The notes under the pieces are model-generated. The model saw nothing but the letters and a program-made list of their open reading frames with translations, did not search any database and had not been told where the DNA came from. Both the position numbers and the translations under genes were made by a program. From the NCBI GenBank assembly GCA_002389765.1, contig DGQM01000010.1, forward strand, positions 97,764 through 111,049: a stretch of DNA of 13,286 nucleotides, in the 5' to 3' direction. Shown piece after piece: positions 1 through 6,781 of this stretch. Source of the DNA: Bacteroidetes bacterium UBA4414. GTDB taxonomy: Bacteria > Bacteroidota > Bacteroidia > Chitinophagales > Chitinophagaceae. Each line of letters starts with the position of its first letter. Position 1 is the first letter of the stretch.

Positions 1-64
1 TAAAGGCGACAGACTGTAAATCTGTTCTCTCACGAGTACGGAGGTTCGAATCCTTCTCTGCCCA
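1..64 (+). tRNA. tRNA-Tyr (GTA), 5' end cut by window edge
   Basis: The anticodon arm is CAGA / loop CTGTAAA / TCTG, which gives anticodon GTA and identifies a tyrosine tRNA. A long variable arm follows (about 25-39), as expected for the class II tRNA-Tyr of bacteria. The T arm has a 5-bp stem with the loop TTCGAAT at 45-51. The 3' acceptor strand TCTGCCC lies at 57-63 with discriminator A at 64. CCA is not encoded. The 5' acceptor strand and most of the D arm lie before the window. It is the first visible member of a Tyr-Gly-Thr tRNA array. Confidence 0.95.
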
Positions 65-123
65 CATCTAGTTATACAGTATGCATTCAGTTTTTAGACA
101 ACTAGAAACATAGATTGCGTACT

Positions 124-140
124 GTTTACAGATTGTAAAC
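124..140 (+). repeat. Hairpin directly against the 5' end of tRNA-Gly
   Basis: GTTTACA at 124-130 and TGTAAAC at 134-140 are perfect inverted copies with a 3-nt loop (GAT). The 3' arm ends at the base before the tRNA-Gly acceptor stem. In the precursor RNA this could stack on the acceptor stem and influence 5' processing; it is not followed by a T-tract, so it is not a terminator. The function is inferred. Confidence 0.5.
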
Positions 141-213
141 GCGGGAGTAGCTCAGCTGGTAGAGCGACAGTCTTCCAAACTGTAGGTCGCGGGTTCGAAT
201 CTCGTCTCCCGCT
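141..213 (+). tRNA. tRNA-Gly (TCC)
   Basis: A full cloverleaf is visible: acceptor GCGGGAG (141-147) pairs with CTCCCGC (206-212), discriminator T at 213, a D arm with TAGCTCAGCTGGTAGAGC, an anticodon arm ACAGT / CTTCCAA / ACTGT giving anticodon TCC, and a T loop TTCGAAT. The length is 73 nt and CCA is not encoded. It lies 76 nt after tRNA-Tyr and 28 nt before tRNA-Thr, consistent with one polycistronic precursor. Confidence 0.97.
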
Positions 214-241
214 CTCTTTAGCATCTTTGAAATTGATTGCA

Positions 242-313
<72 letters not shown>

Positions 314-338
314 CTCTTCATAATTCCACCTTTATTAT

Positions 339-1352
339 TTATTGATTTTTATCTGACGCTGATAAGCGCTGTCTTGCTTTGTCCTCTATCATTAATAATA
401 GCATCACAAATACAAAACTTTCACCTATAATTCTTCCAACTCCAAAACCGCCAATTGCAATAATGCATACTATTGTGCACATGTATATAGTTGCCAGTTT
501 TTTATCCTTCCGGAATAATCTGAATAATAAAATTGCTAATAAGCCCTGTGTAAGGATTGCCTGAAAAAGATATTCTTTTGTTTGCAGGCTTTCAGTTGTT
601 TTACTTAGCAGGTGGCTAATTGATAATTGCCCCTCAAAGCCGTGAGTGTAGTTTATGCGAATAAGCATGAGCGCGCCAAATGCAAAAACAATACTGGCAA
701 CAACAACTATTGCATATTGCAGAAATCCTTTGTCTTTCCGATTGATGAAAATGAGGCTAATGGTATATACACAGAAAAATATCAACACAGTTTCTCTGGA
801 AAACGCGGCTATTAAAACAGCTATTGCAGATACACGCAGGTTTCGTTCAATCAGTCCTATTGTTAGTAAAGCCAAGCTGAGCCAGGCGTAGCCTTCCGTT
901 AGTGGTGCAATAACATTCAATGGTACCATAAAGTAGCCACAAGCCAGTGCAATGATGGGGAACAGGATGTCATCATCGGTTTTTTCGGGTTGTTTTTTCT
1001 TCAGGTAAACAGCTATTATTATCAACGATAAGGCAAAAGCCAGATAGTTTGAAAGGATTAATGAAAACAGATTTCGCTGACTATTGCTACTGTATCGTTC
1101 AGAGTTAGAGAAAGCGATATCGTTAGGGTAGTATATACCTGCGCTTTTTATAGCCCTGGCAACAAGTGTAGGTAGCTGCCTCAGTACAAAAGGTGCTTTA
1201 GTAGCGTTCAGGTTCAGCGGGGAGTCAATCATTACCTGATACCTGAAGAAATCTCTGTTTCCCAGTTCGGGTTGCGCATATTTGTAAGACATATATAGCA
1301 AGCCATATGTGGCAAACAATACCAAAAGCATGGTTTTGAGCAAAAAGCGCAT
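339..1352 (-). CDS. Polytopic inner-membrane protein, GT-C-like in appearance, function unknown
   Basis: I do not recognise a named family. The ATG at 1352 gives 337 residues; an in-frame TTG 21 bases upstream (1373) would add seven and cannot be excluded. There is one N-terminal membrane segment, then a polar non-cytoplasmic-like stretch of about 70 residues containing PFVLRQLP, then roughly six to eight hydrophobic segments separated by short basic loops (KKKQPEK, NRKDKG, FRKDKK). A segment reading AFSRETVLIFF recalls the 'RET/KET' signature of many GT-C-like sugar-transferring or polymerase membrane proteins, but no catalytic residue can be assigned. The gene points toward the tRNA array and ends 25 bases from tRNA-Thr with no hairpin terminator between them. 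It interrupts the otherwise conserved tRNA-tuf order, so it is probably a later insertion. Confidence 0.8.
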   Translation of the reverse strand: MRFLLKTMLLVLFATYGLLYMSYKYAQPELGNRDFFRYQVMIDSPLNLNATKAPFVLRQLPTLVARAIKSAGIYYPNDIAFSNSERYSSNSQRNLFSLILSNYLAFALSLIIIAVYLKKKQPEKTDDDILFPIIALACGYFMVPLNVIAPLTEGYAWLSLALLTIGLIERNLRVSAIAVLIAAFSRETVLIFFCVYTISLIFINRKDKGFLQYAIVVVASIVFAFGALMLIRINYTHGFEGQLSISHLLSKTTESLQTKEYLFQAILTQGLLAILLFRLFRKDKKLATIYMCTIVCIIAIGGFGVGRIIGESFVFVMLLLMIEDKARQRLSASDKNQ

Positions 1353-1431
1353 TGGCAAATTATTAAAGCTCAAAGAGATGAATCTCCGTGTTGTTTAAAA
1401 AATAATATATGAGCCTAGAAAAATAAATTTA

Positions 1432-1457
1432 TTTGAATCAAAAATAACTTATATTTG
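1432..1457 (+). promoter_or_regulatory. tuf promoter
   Basis: TATATTTG at 1450-1457 is a perfect match to the Bacteroidota -7 element TAnnTTTG. A TTTG at 1432-1435 is the nearest -33 candidate, but the 14-bp gap is shorter than the usual 17-23, so the -33 assignment is weak. The start would fall near 1464, giving a leader of about 43 nt that is A/T-rich and ends in a CAACAATAACA stretch before the ATG. Confidence 0.7.
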
Positions 1458-1506
1458 CACACTTTTTAGAAATAGAAATATTTAAATTTTTTAAACAACA
1501 ATAACA

Positions 1507-2694
1507 ATGGCAAAAGAGACGTTCAAGCGGGAAAAACCCCACGTAAACATTGGTACCATTGGCCACGTGGACCATGGTAAGACTACATTGACTGCAGCTA
1601 TAACTACCATCCTGGCAAACAAAGGTTTGGCAGAGAAAAGGGGTTATGATGAGATTGATGCTGCTCCTGAAGAAAAAGAGCGCGGTATCACTATCAACAC
1701 TGCACACGTAGAATATGAAACTGCTAATCGTCACTATGCGCACGTTGACTGTCCTGGTCACGCTGACTATGTGAAAAACATGATTACAGGTGCTGCTCAG
1801 ATGGATGGTGCGATTCTGGTGGTTGCTGCTACAGACGGTCCGATGCCGCAAACTAAAGAACACATTCTGTTGGCTCGTCAGGTAGGTGTTCCACGTATCG
1901 TTGTGTTCATGAACAAAGTAGATCTGGTTGATGATGCTGAAATCCTTGACCTGGTTGAAATGGAAATCCGTGAATTGTTGAGCAAATACGAATATGATGG
2001 TGATAACACACCAATCATCAAAGGTTCTGCTACAGGTGCACTGGCTGGTGAAGACAAATGGGTTGCTGCAGTTGACGAACTGATGAACGCAGTTGACGAA
2101 TACATTCCACTGCCTCCACGTCCGGTTGATCAAGCGTTCCTGATGTCTGTAGAAGACGTATTCACTATCACAGGTCGTGGTACTGTTGCTACAGGTCGTA
2201 TCGAGCGTGGTGTGATTAAAGTTGGCGAAAACGTTGAGATTGTTGGTTTCAATGATTCTCCGCTGACATCTACTTGTACTGGTGTTGAGATGTTCAAAAA
2301 ACTTCTTGACCAAGGTCAGGCTGGTGACAACGCAGGTCTGCTTCTGCGCGGTATTGAGAAGAAAGATATCCGTCGTGGTATGGTTATCTGCGCTCCTAAG
2401 AGCATCACTCCGCACACAGAATTCAAAGGTGAAGTTTACGTATTGAGCAAAGAAGAAGGTGGTCGTCACACTCCATTCTTTAACAAATACCGCCCTCAGT
2501 TCTATTTCCGTACTACAGACGTTACAGGTGAGTGTAAACTGCCTGATGGTGTAGAAATGGTAATGCCTGGTGACAACGTGAACATGCACGTACAACTGAT
2601 CGCTCCAATCGCGATGGAAAAAGGTCTGAAATTCGCGATTCGCGAAGGTGGCCGTACAGTTGGTGCAGGTCAGGTAACTGAAATCATCAAGTAA
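1507..2694 (+). CDS. tuf: Elongation factor Tu
   Basis: This 395-residue protein is a full-length EF-Tu, the GTPase that delivers aminoacyl-tRNA to the ribosomal A site. The G-domain motifs are all present: GHVDHGKT at residues 19-26 (P-loop), RGITI at 59-63 (switch I), DCPGH at 81-85 (switch II), NKVD at 136-139 and GSA at 173-175. Domains II and III follow, ending in the usual GGRTVGAGQVTEI tail. The ATG at 1507 is preceded by a CAACAATAACA leader without a Shine-Dalgarno site, normal for a highly expressed Bacteroidota gene. It has its own promoter and its own strong terminator, so it is a single-gene unit. The long antisense frame across it is a coding shadow. Confidence 0.99.
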   Translation: MAKETFKREKPHVNIGTIGHVDHGKTTLTAAITTILANKGLAEKRGYDEIDAAPEEKERGITINTAHVEYETANRHYAHVDCPGHADYVKNMITGAAQMDGAILVVAATDGPMPQTKEHILLARQVGVPRIVVFMNKVDLVDDAEILDLVEMEIRELLSKYEYDGDNTPIIKGSATGALAGEDKWVAAVDELMNAVDEYIPLPPRPVDQAFLMSVEDVFTITGRGTVATGRIERGVIKVGENVEIVGFNDSPLTSTCTGVEMFKKLLDQGQAGDNAGLLLRGIEKKDIRRGMVICAPKSITPHTEFKGEVYVLSKEEGGRHTPFFNKYRPQFYFRTTDVTGECKLPDGVEMVMPGDNVNMHVQLIAPIAMEKGLKFAIREGGRTVGAGQVTEIIK

Positions 2695-2730
2695 TATCGT
2701 ACAGTAGCAATACTGTTTGATTAAATAATA

Positions 2731-2766
2731 AACAGCCTCGGATATTCCGAGGCTGTTTTGTTTTTA
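2731..2766 (+). terminator. Intrinsic terminator of tuf
   Basis: AACAGCCTCGGA (2731-2742) and TCCGAGGCTGTT (2746-2757) form a perfect 12-bp stem with a 3-nt loop, followed by TTGTTTTT. It separates tuf from the aminotransferase gene. Confidence 0.95.
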
Positions 2767-2800
2767 TAATATTCGATATTTGTCTACAGTTTTTTAAGTC

Positions 2801-3880
2801 ATGTCCACAAATACAGCATCCATCTATCTTAATACTGCAGCTTGCGGCCTTGTGCCATCAGCAACAATAGCAGCTGCAACAGAACTATACAAAGCACTGG
2901 AAACAAATAGCAGTACCCGTGCAGAGCATTGGCGTTTTGAAGAGGAAACACCAATGCGTGAAACAATAGCTGCATTCCTCAATGCACCAGCTGATGAGGT
3001 AGCCATGATACCCAATTTTTCCTGGGCTATGAATGCGGTTGTTCAATCGCTGAAAGGTGATGAAAGGGTATTGTTGTACAAGCACGACTATCCTTCTCTG
3101 CTGGAGCCGTTTCGTATCAATAAGTTTGATATTACCTGGGTAGATGCGCCTGATGAGTTTAATATAGATGTAACAGCTATTGAAGATGCTATTATACATC
3201 ATAAAGTAGATATCGTAGCCATCAGCCATGTGCAGTGGACATCGGGCTATAGGATTGATATTGCACATATAGGTGCGCTTTGTAAAGCGCATGGTGTATT
3301 GTTTTTTGTAGATGGTACACAAAGTATGGGGGCGCATGTAATAGACCTCTCTGCTATGCACATAGATGTATATGCCGCCAGCAATTATAAATGGATGAAT
3401 GCCGGTTTTGGTACAGGGGTGTTGAGTATCAAAAAAACATTTTTAAAAAAATATCCACCTGTAGTAGGAGGTAATAATAGCTATAGGATGATAGACGGCA
3501 TTATGCAATACAGACCCTCTATGCTTAGCTACGAGCCCGGGCATCCGAATATGTATGGGCTTACTGTGCTGAATGCTGCCATAAAACATAAACAAGAACT
3601 AGGGATAGCAAATATTAATGCATCAAATGAAAAGCTGACACAGCTTTTACTGGATAATATAAAAGACTTGCCTGTAAAACTAATAGGCGACTTCAATACC
3701 ATGAACAGGGCATCGATCGTAATACTGAAAGACGAAAATAGATTAGGCGATTGGATAAAGCAACACAATATAGTTGTGACACAGCGCAACGGACTATTGC
3801 GCATCAGCATGCACTATTACAACACGGAAGCAGAGGTGATGGCGATGGCCGGATGTTTGCATTCTTTTTATACAAAATAG
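2801..3880 (+). CDS. PLP-dependent class-V aminotransferase family protein
   Basis: The 359-residue protein has the class-V (NifS/isopenicillin-N-epimerase-like) layout. H143 in SHVQWTSG is in the position that stacks on PLP, D171 and Q174 lie in VDGTQSMG, K197 in SNYKWMNAGFGTG is the Schiff-base lysine, YEPGHPN at 244-250 is a typical C-terminal-half motif, and R334 in LRISMHYYN is the expected carboxylate-binding arginine. The loop that carries the catalytic cysteine in IscS/SufS is absent: only Cys15, Cys161 and Cys352 occur, none in the right place. It is therefore unlikely to be a classical cysteine desulfurase; the substrate cannot be read from the sequence. The ATG at 2801 lies just after a GATATTTG (2775-2782), a 7-of-8 match to the -7 element. 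The next gene starts two bases after its stop, so the two are co-transcribed. Confidence 0.9.
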   Translation: MSTNTASIYLNTAACGLVPSATIAAATELYKALETNSSTRAEHWRFEEETPMRETIAAFLNAPADEVAMIPNFSWAMNAVVQSLKGDERVLLYKHDYPSLLEPFRINKFDITWVDAPDEFNIDVTAIEDAIIHHKVDIVAISHVQWTSGYRIDIAHIGALCKAHGVLFFVDGTQSMGAHVIDLSAMHIDVYAASNYKWMNAGFGTGVLSIKKTFLKKYPPVVGGNNSYRMIDGIMQYRPSMLSYEPGHPNMYGLTVLNAAIKHKQELGIANINASNEKLTQLLLDNIKDLPVKLIGDFNTMNRASIVILKDENRLGDWIKQHNIVVTQRNGLLRISMHYYNTEAEVMAMAGCLHSFYTK

Positions 3881-3882
3881 AA

Positions 3883-5322
3883 ATGCGTATTATGAATCGC
3901 AGTATCACTGCAACAATATTTTTGTCAATCGTATTGTTTGCCAAAGTAGACGCTCAGGATACGCATTACTGGACACAACAGTACGGGCCCAAAAGCTCGT
4001 TGCTGAGTGGTAGTGATGCAGCAACATCGCGCGATAACAGTGCTATCTATAACAACCCCGGAGGGTTAGGGTTTAATACCATTCCCAACTTGTCTATTAC
4101 TACCAATGCATATTCGCTATCCAGTAGTTTGTTCAGGGATTATGCAGGTAAAGATTTGGATATGCAATCCATACAACCCAATAACATAACGCTGATATTA
4201 TCGGGTGTTTATAAAGATAAAAAACACAAACGCTGGACGGTGGGTTATGCGCTGATAGACAAAGCAAGGTATAAGTTTGAAGGCTCTCAACGCTTTGATG
4301 GTTCACTGAATGCATTGAGCGATAATTATAGCCCCGGTAATGAGGAGTTTGTTTCTCAGCTAGACCTCAATAACAGCCTGAGCGAGATATGGGGCGGGCT
4401 TACATTGTCTTACAAGATTAATGACAAAATAGCTGTCGGATTGTCTGAATTTGGTGCTTACAGAGAGCGTAAATACAGCTACAATTTTATAGCCAGAACG
4501 ATAGCTAATACCGGTTCTTTGTTTCAGGCGGCTACTTCCAATTTTTTGTACAATGTAGATTACCTGGCAGTACGCATGATAAGCAAAGTGGGCGTGTCTG
4601 TCAATCTTGGGAAGGTAAATGCAGGCCTTGCAGTTACCCTACCCAGCATCAACCTATATAGCGAGGCTACAATGAACGGCGACCTGACGGGTACAAACGT
4701 GTTGATAGACCCTGAAACAAGTGAGCGTGGTACATTTATAGCTAACGACAGACAAGATAACCTGAAGGCGCGCTATAAATCTTCATGGAGCATATCAGGC
4801 GGGTTGAGTACATCATTCAAAGCAACTAAAATTTACCTGACGGGTGAGTATTTCGGTGGTATCAGCCCCTACGTATATGTACAACCACAGGTGAAGGACT
4901 TTATTCGACCTAAAGGCATAGCGCTAGGCAGTAACCGAGAGTTGTTGAGTGTATCGGGCGGTGCACTGCCGGTTTATAATATTGCTTTGGGTATGGAGCA
5001 GAAGTTATTTAAAGAGTACAGCCTCTTATTGGGAGCAAGTACCGATAATTCGTTTTTTGACCCTGCAGCAGATAATATCGGCAATCAGCTTTCTTTTACC
5101 AGTGCCAATTTGCTGCATGGCAGCATAGGGGTAATGGCCAACAGACCGAAGAACGATATCTGTGTGGGAGTATCGGCAGCTTATGGCAAAAACAAAGTGC
5201 AGCAGGCCGCCAATATCAATCAACCGGTAGATGGAATAATGCTGATGGGAGAGACTACAGAAACAGAATTCAGGTACTATAGTATAGCGGTAATTATAGG
5301 CTACGTGCATTATATAAAATAA
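3883..5322 (+). CDS. FadL/OmpP1-like outer-membrane beta-barrel protein
   Basis: From the ATG at 3883 the product has 479 residues; a second ATG at 3892 would give 476. The start is placed here because a signal peptide follows directly (basic start, hydrophobic core SITATIFLSIVLFA, likely cut after VDA, mature start at Gln25). The reading frame is open further upstream, but that part overlaps the aminotransferase gene and has no signal peptide logic. The mature N terminus reads GPKSSLLSGSDAAT then AIYNNPGGLGF at 54-64, the small-residue and 'NPAGL'-type motif of FadL/OmpP1/TodX hydrophobic-compound channels. The remainder is alternating beta-strand sequence ending near YYSIAVIIGYVHYIK. FadL-family proteins carry fatty acids or other hydrophobic compounds across the outer membrane; the ligand here is unknown. 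It is the second gene of the unit with the aminotransferase. Confidence 0.8.
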   Translation: MRIMNRSITATIFLSIVLFAKVDAQDTHYWTQQYGPKSSLLSGSDAATSRDNSAIYNNPGGLGFNTIPNLSITTNAYSLSSSLFRDYAGKDLDMQSIQPNNITLILSGVYKDKKHKRWTVGYALIDKARYKFEGSQRFDGSLNALSDNYSPGNEEFVSQLDLNNSLSEIWGGLTLSYKINDKIAVGLSEFGAYRERKYSYNFIARTIANTGSLFQAATSNFLYNVDYLAVRMISKVGVSVNLGKVNAGLAVTLPSINLYSEATMNGDLTGTNVLIDPETSERGTFIANDRQDNLKARYKSSWSISGGLSTSFKATKIYLTGEYFGGISPYVYVQPQVKDFIRPKGIALGSNRELLSVSGGALPVYNIALGMEQKLFKEYSLLLGASTDNSFFDPAADNIGNQLSFTSANLLHGSIGVMANRPKNDICVGVSAAYGKNKVQQAANINQPVDGIMLMGETTETEFRYYSIAVIIGYVHYIK

Positions 5323-5355
5323 GATATGGGGTAGATAGTAAGAAGCCACGATTTT

Positions 5356-5389
5356 TTTGGGAAAATTGAACGGAATTTTCTTACATTTG
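5356..5389 (+). promoter_or_regulatory. Promoter of tRNA-Trp / secE / nusG
   Basis: TACATTTG at 5382-5389 matches TAnnTTTG, and TTTG at 5356-5359 lies 22 bp upstream, within the accepted 17-23 bp spacing. The start would fall near 5395, about 25 nt before tRNA-Trp, which closely mirrors the tRNA-Val promoter (12689-12719). Confidence 0.7.
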
Positions 5390-5394
5390 CATTC

Positions 5395-5419
5395 GCCCCT
5401 GATAAGGGGGCTTTTTTTT
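5395..5419 (+). terminator. Terminator-like hairpin in front of tRNA-Trp
   Basis: GCCCC (5395-5399) pairs with GGGGC (5407-5411) around a short GATAA-type loop, followed by eight T (5412-5419) that run up to the first base of tRNA-Trp. It can end transcription coming from the aminotransferase/outer-membrane protein unit. It also begins exactly where the promoter at 5382-5389 should start transcription, so it could act as a leader attenuator of tRNA-Trp-secE-nusG. Confidence 0.75.
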
Positions 5420-5490
5420 ACGGGCATAGTTCAACGGTAGAATAGAGGTCTCCAAAACCTTAGATCGTGGTTCGAATCCGCGTGCCCGTG
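5420..5490 (+). tRNA. tRNA-Trp (CCA)
   Basis: Acceptor ACGGGCA (5420-5426) pairs with TGCCCGT (5483-5489), discriminator G at 5490. The anticodon arm GAGGT / CTCCAAA / ACCTT gives anticodon CCA. The T loop is TTCGAAT. Length 71 nt, CCA not encoded. A tRNA-Trp gene directly before secE is the conserved order in many bacteria, so this tRNA is likely cut out of a common secE-nusG precursor. Confidence 0.97.
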
Positions 5491-5541
5491 CTAACATTGC
5501 CTTGCTGACTGCACCGTTAGCGCATCAGCAAGACAGCTAAC
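5490..5541 (+). promoter_or_regulatory. Structured leader between tRNA-Trp and secE
   Basis: CTTGCTGA (5501-5508) and TCAGCAAG (5525-5532) form a perfect 8-bp stem that can extend by TGC/GCA past one bulged C. Its loop carries GTTAGC (5516-5521), which is complementary to two identical GCTAAC copies on either side (5490-5495 and 5536-5541). The two pairings exclude each other. The 3' copy lies 8 bases before the secE ATG. There is no T-tract. Function is inferred: tRNA/mRNA processing or translational control. Confidence 0.5.
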
Positions 5542-5549
5542 AAAATTCT

Positions 5550-5747
5550 ATGAGCAAGTTTGGCACATATATCCAGGAAGCTTATGATGAGTTGGTTCAC
5601 AAAGTGAGCTGGCCTTCATGGGAGGAGTTGCAGCAAACAACCGTGATTGTAATGGTAGGCCTTCTCATTACTACAATTGTAATCTTTGGTATGGACTTCG
5701 CTTCAGAGCGTCTGTTGACCATCCTGTACGGTATTTTAGGTAAGTAA
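5550..5747 (+). CDS. secE: Preprotein translocase subunit SecE
   Basis: A 65-residue single-span protein with the SecE layout: an amphipathic N-terminal helix, the conserved hinge region HKVSWPSWEELQQTT (residues about 17-31) and one C-terminal membrane segment (VIVMVGLLITTIVIFGMDF). SecE clamps the SecY channel and is essential for protein export. The short one-span form is usual outside the enterobacteria. It lies 59 bases after tRNA-Trp and 13 bases before nusG, so all three are probably one transcription unit. Confidence 0.97.
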   Translation: MSKFGTYIQEAYDELVHKVSWPSWEELQQTTVIVMVGLLITTIVIFGMDFASERLLTILYGILGK

Positions 5748-5760
5748 AGCAAACAATTTT

Positions 5761-6324
5761 ATGGCTGAAGCTACTACAACACAAGAATCGAAGTGGTATG
5801 TACTGCGTGTTATCAGCGGCAAAGAGAAAAAAGCCAAAGAATACGTAGACAAAGAGGTAAAAATAAATGGCTGGGGTGCAGCTATCCATCAGGTATTGTG
5901 TCCTGTAGAGAAAGTATTTAAAGTACAGGCCGGTAAAAAAGTATTGCGCGAAAAAATATTGTATCCGGGTTATCTGATGCTGGAAGCAGCAGATGGCAAA
6001 CTGACGGACGATATGATTCAGACAATCAAAAACGTATCGGGCGTTATACACTTCCTTGGTAAAGATCATCCTACATCACTGCGCAAAAGTGAAGTGAACA
6101 AGATGTTCGGTAAAATGGATGAGGTTAGCGAACAGGGTATTGGCTATGCAGAACCATATATTGTTGGCGAAACTGTACGCATCACAGATGGTCCTTTCAA
6201 CGACTTTAACGGTACGATAGAAGAAGTAAACGAAGAGAAGAAAAAACTGAAAGTTGTGGTGAAAATCTTCGGTCGTGCTACACCTGTAGAATTGAACTAC
6301 ATGCAGGTAGAAAAAATTGCTTAA
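5761..6324 (+). CDS. nusG: Transcription termination/antitermination factor NusG
   Basis: The 187-residue protein has an N-terminal NGN domain (WYVLRVISGKEKKAKEYV at residues about 12-29, YPGYLML near 68-74) that binds RNA polymerase, and a C-terminal KOW domain (VGETVRITDGPFNDFNGTIEEV, about 136-157) that contacts S10/NusE or Rho. The family sets the elongation rate, suppresses pausing and couples transcription to translation. It follows secE at 13 bases. Unusually, rplK and the other ribosomal-protein and rpoBC genes do not follow: a strong terminator ends the unit, and the next gene is convergent. Confidence 0.97.
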   Translation: MAEATTTQESKWYVLRVISGKEKKAKEYVDKEVKINGWGAAIHQVLCPVEKVFKVQAGKKVLREKILYPGYLMLEAADGKLTDDMIQTIKNVSGVIHFLGKDHPTSLRKSEVNKMFGKMDEVSEQGIGYAEPYIVGETVRITDGPFNDFNGTIEEVNEEKKKLKVVVKIFGRATPVELNYMQVEKIA

Positions 6325-6343
6325 TCAATTCAGCAAATCATAG

Positions 6344-6376
6344 AAAAGCCCCGAAATTTTCGGGGCTTTTTATTTT
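6344..6376 (+). terminator. Bidirectional terminator between nusG and the convergent small gene
   Basis: AAAAGCCCCG (6344-6353) pairs with CGGGGCTTTT (6361-6370) around an A/T loop, followed by TATTTTAT. On the opposite strand the same stem is followed by four T, so it can also end the 89-residue gene's transcript. Confidence 0.93.
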
Positions 6377-6383
6377 ATACTAA

Positions 6384-6653
6384 TTATGCTTTCAGCGTGT
6401 ATTGCTCTACAGAATGCTGGATGATTTTGCGGAATTCTCCTGTCATATAATCAAGGTTTACTTCCTTGTCTTCTCTCATTTTCCTGATAACGTTTACTGC
6501 CGTTGTCATCAACGTAGTATTTATCATCTGCATGTTGTTAATCATACTGCCCAGATAGTCGTACGAGTTAAGTGCACGTTCTCTGATGTGTTTTTTTACA
6601 ACCAGTTCTGCCATGCGGGCAAATGCTGCAATTTTTCTCTCTTGCGTATTCAT
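6384..6653 (-). CDS. Small helical protein of unknown function
   Basis: I do not recognise this 89-residue protein. It has no signal peptide, no cysteine and no long hydrophobic segment. It looks all-helical, with heptad-like stretches (ERKIAAFARMAELVVKKHI, MINNMQMINTTLMTTAVNVI) and a Met-rich middle, which suggests a small soluble coiled or bundled protein. The ATG at 6653 is preceded by a plausible promoter (CATATTTG with TTG 21 bp upstream). Upstream of that lies a four-repeat 11-bp array shared with the fibre-like protein gene at 9786-10334, so the two are probably controlled by the same regulator. Its role, for instance as a cytoplasmic partner or regulator of that system, is guesswork. 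Confidence 0.75.
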   Translation of the reverse strand: MNTQERKIAAFARMAELVVKKHIRERALNSYDYLGSMINNMQMINTTLMTTAVNVIRKMREDKEVNLDYMTGEFRKIIQHSVEQYTLKA

Positions 6654-6680
6654 ATAAGTAGAAGTTTTTGTTTGATGCTA

Positions 6681-6712
6681 CAAATATGCGTCGCTTGTAA
6701 TGTATAGAGCAA
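6681..6712 (-). promoter_or_regulatory. Promoter of the 89-residue gene
   Basis: Read on the - strand, CATATTTG (6688-6681) matches seven of eight bases of TAnnTTTG and TTG lies at 6712-6710, a 21-bp spacer. The transcript would start near 6674, about 21 nt before the ATG. Confidence 0.55.
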
Positions 6713-6726
6713 GAAATGTGGTTTGG

Positions 6727-6770
6727 TTAACGCTTATTTTGCAAGCGTTTAACGAGCGCTTAACAAGCGA
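6727..6770 (-). promoter_or_regulatory. Operator-like array of four 11-bp repeats (copy A)
   Basis: On the + strand the four units start at 6727, 6738, 6749 and 6760 with TTAAC, TTTGC, TTAAC and TTAAC. The strict 11-bp period places each box on the same face of the helix. The array ends 14 bp before the -33 TTG of the 89-residue gene. The same array occurs at 10446-10489 with 33 of 44 bases identical. The layout (TTAAC-type half-sites every 11 bp just upstream of a promoter) is that of PhoB/PhoP/OmpR-family response-regulator sites. The regulator is not in this window. Confidence 0.7.
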
Positions 6771-6781
6771 GTGAATGTATA

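Noticed and set aside
1438..2595. 385-residue open frame antisense to tuf
   Set aside because: It is the mirror of a highly biased EF-Tu gene; the translation is rich in Cys, His, Phe and Thr with no domain, and it has no promoter logic of its own.
2801..3880. Calling the class-V enzyme a cysteine desulfurase (SufS/IscS)
   Set aside because: The catalytic cysteine loop is missing.
3751..3882. N-terminal extension of the FadL-like frame
   Set aside because: It overlaps the aminotransferase gene in another frame and would put 44 residues before a clear signal peptide.
6729..6749. AACGCTT/AAGCGTT inverted repeat inside array A, as a terminator of the large outer-membrane gene
   Set aside because: No T-tract follows on the - strand, and the inverted repeat is not kept in array B while the 11-bp direct repeats are.
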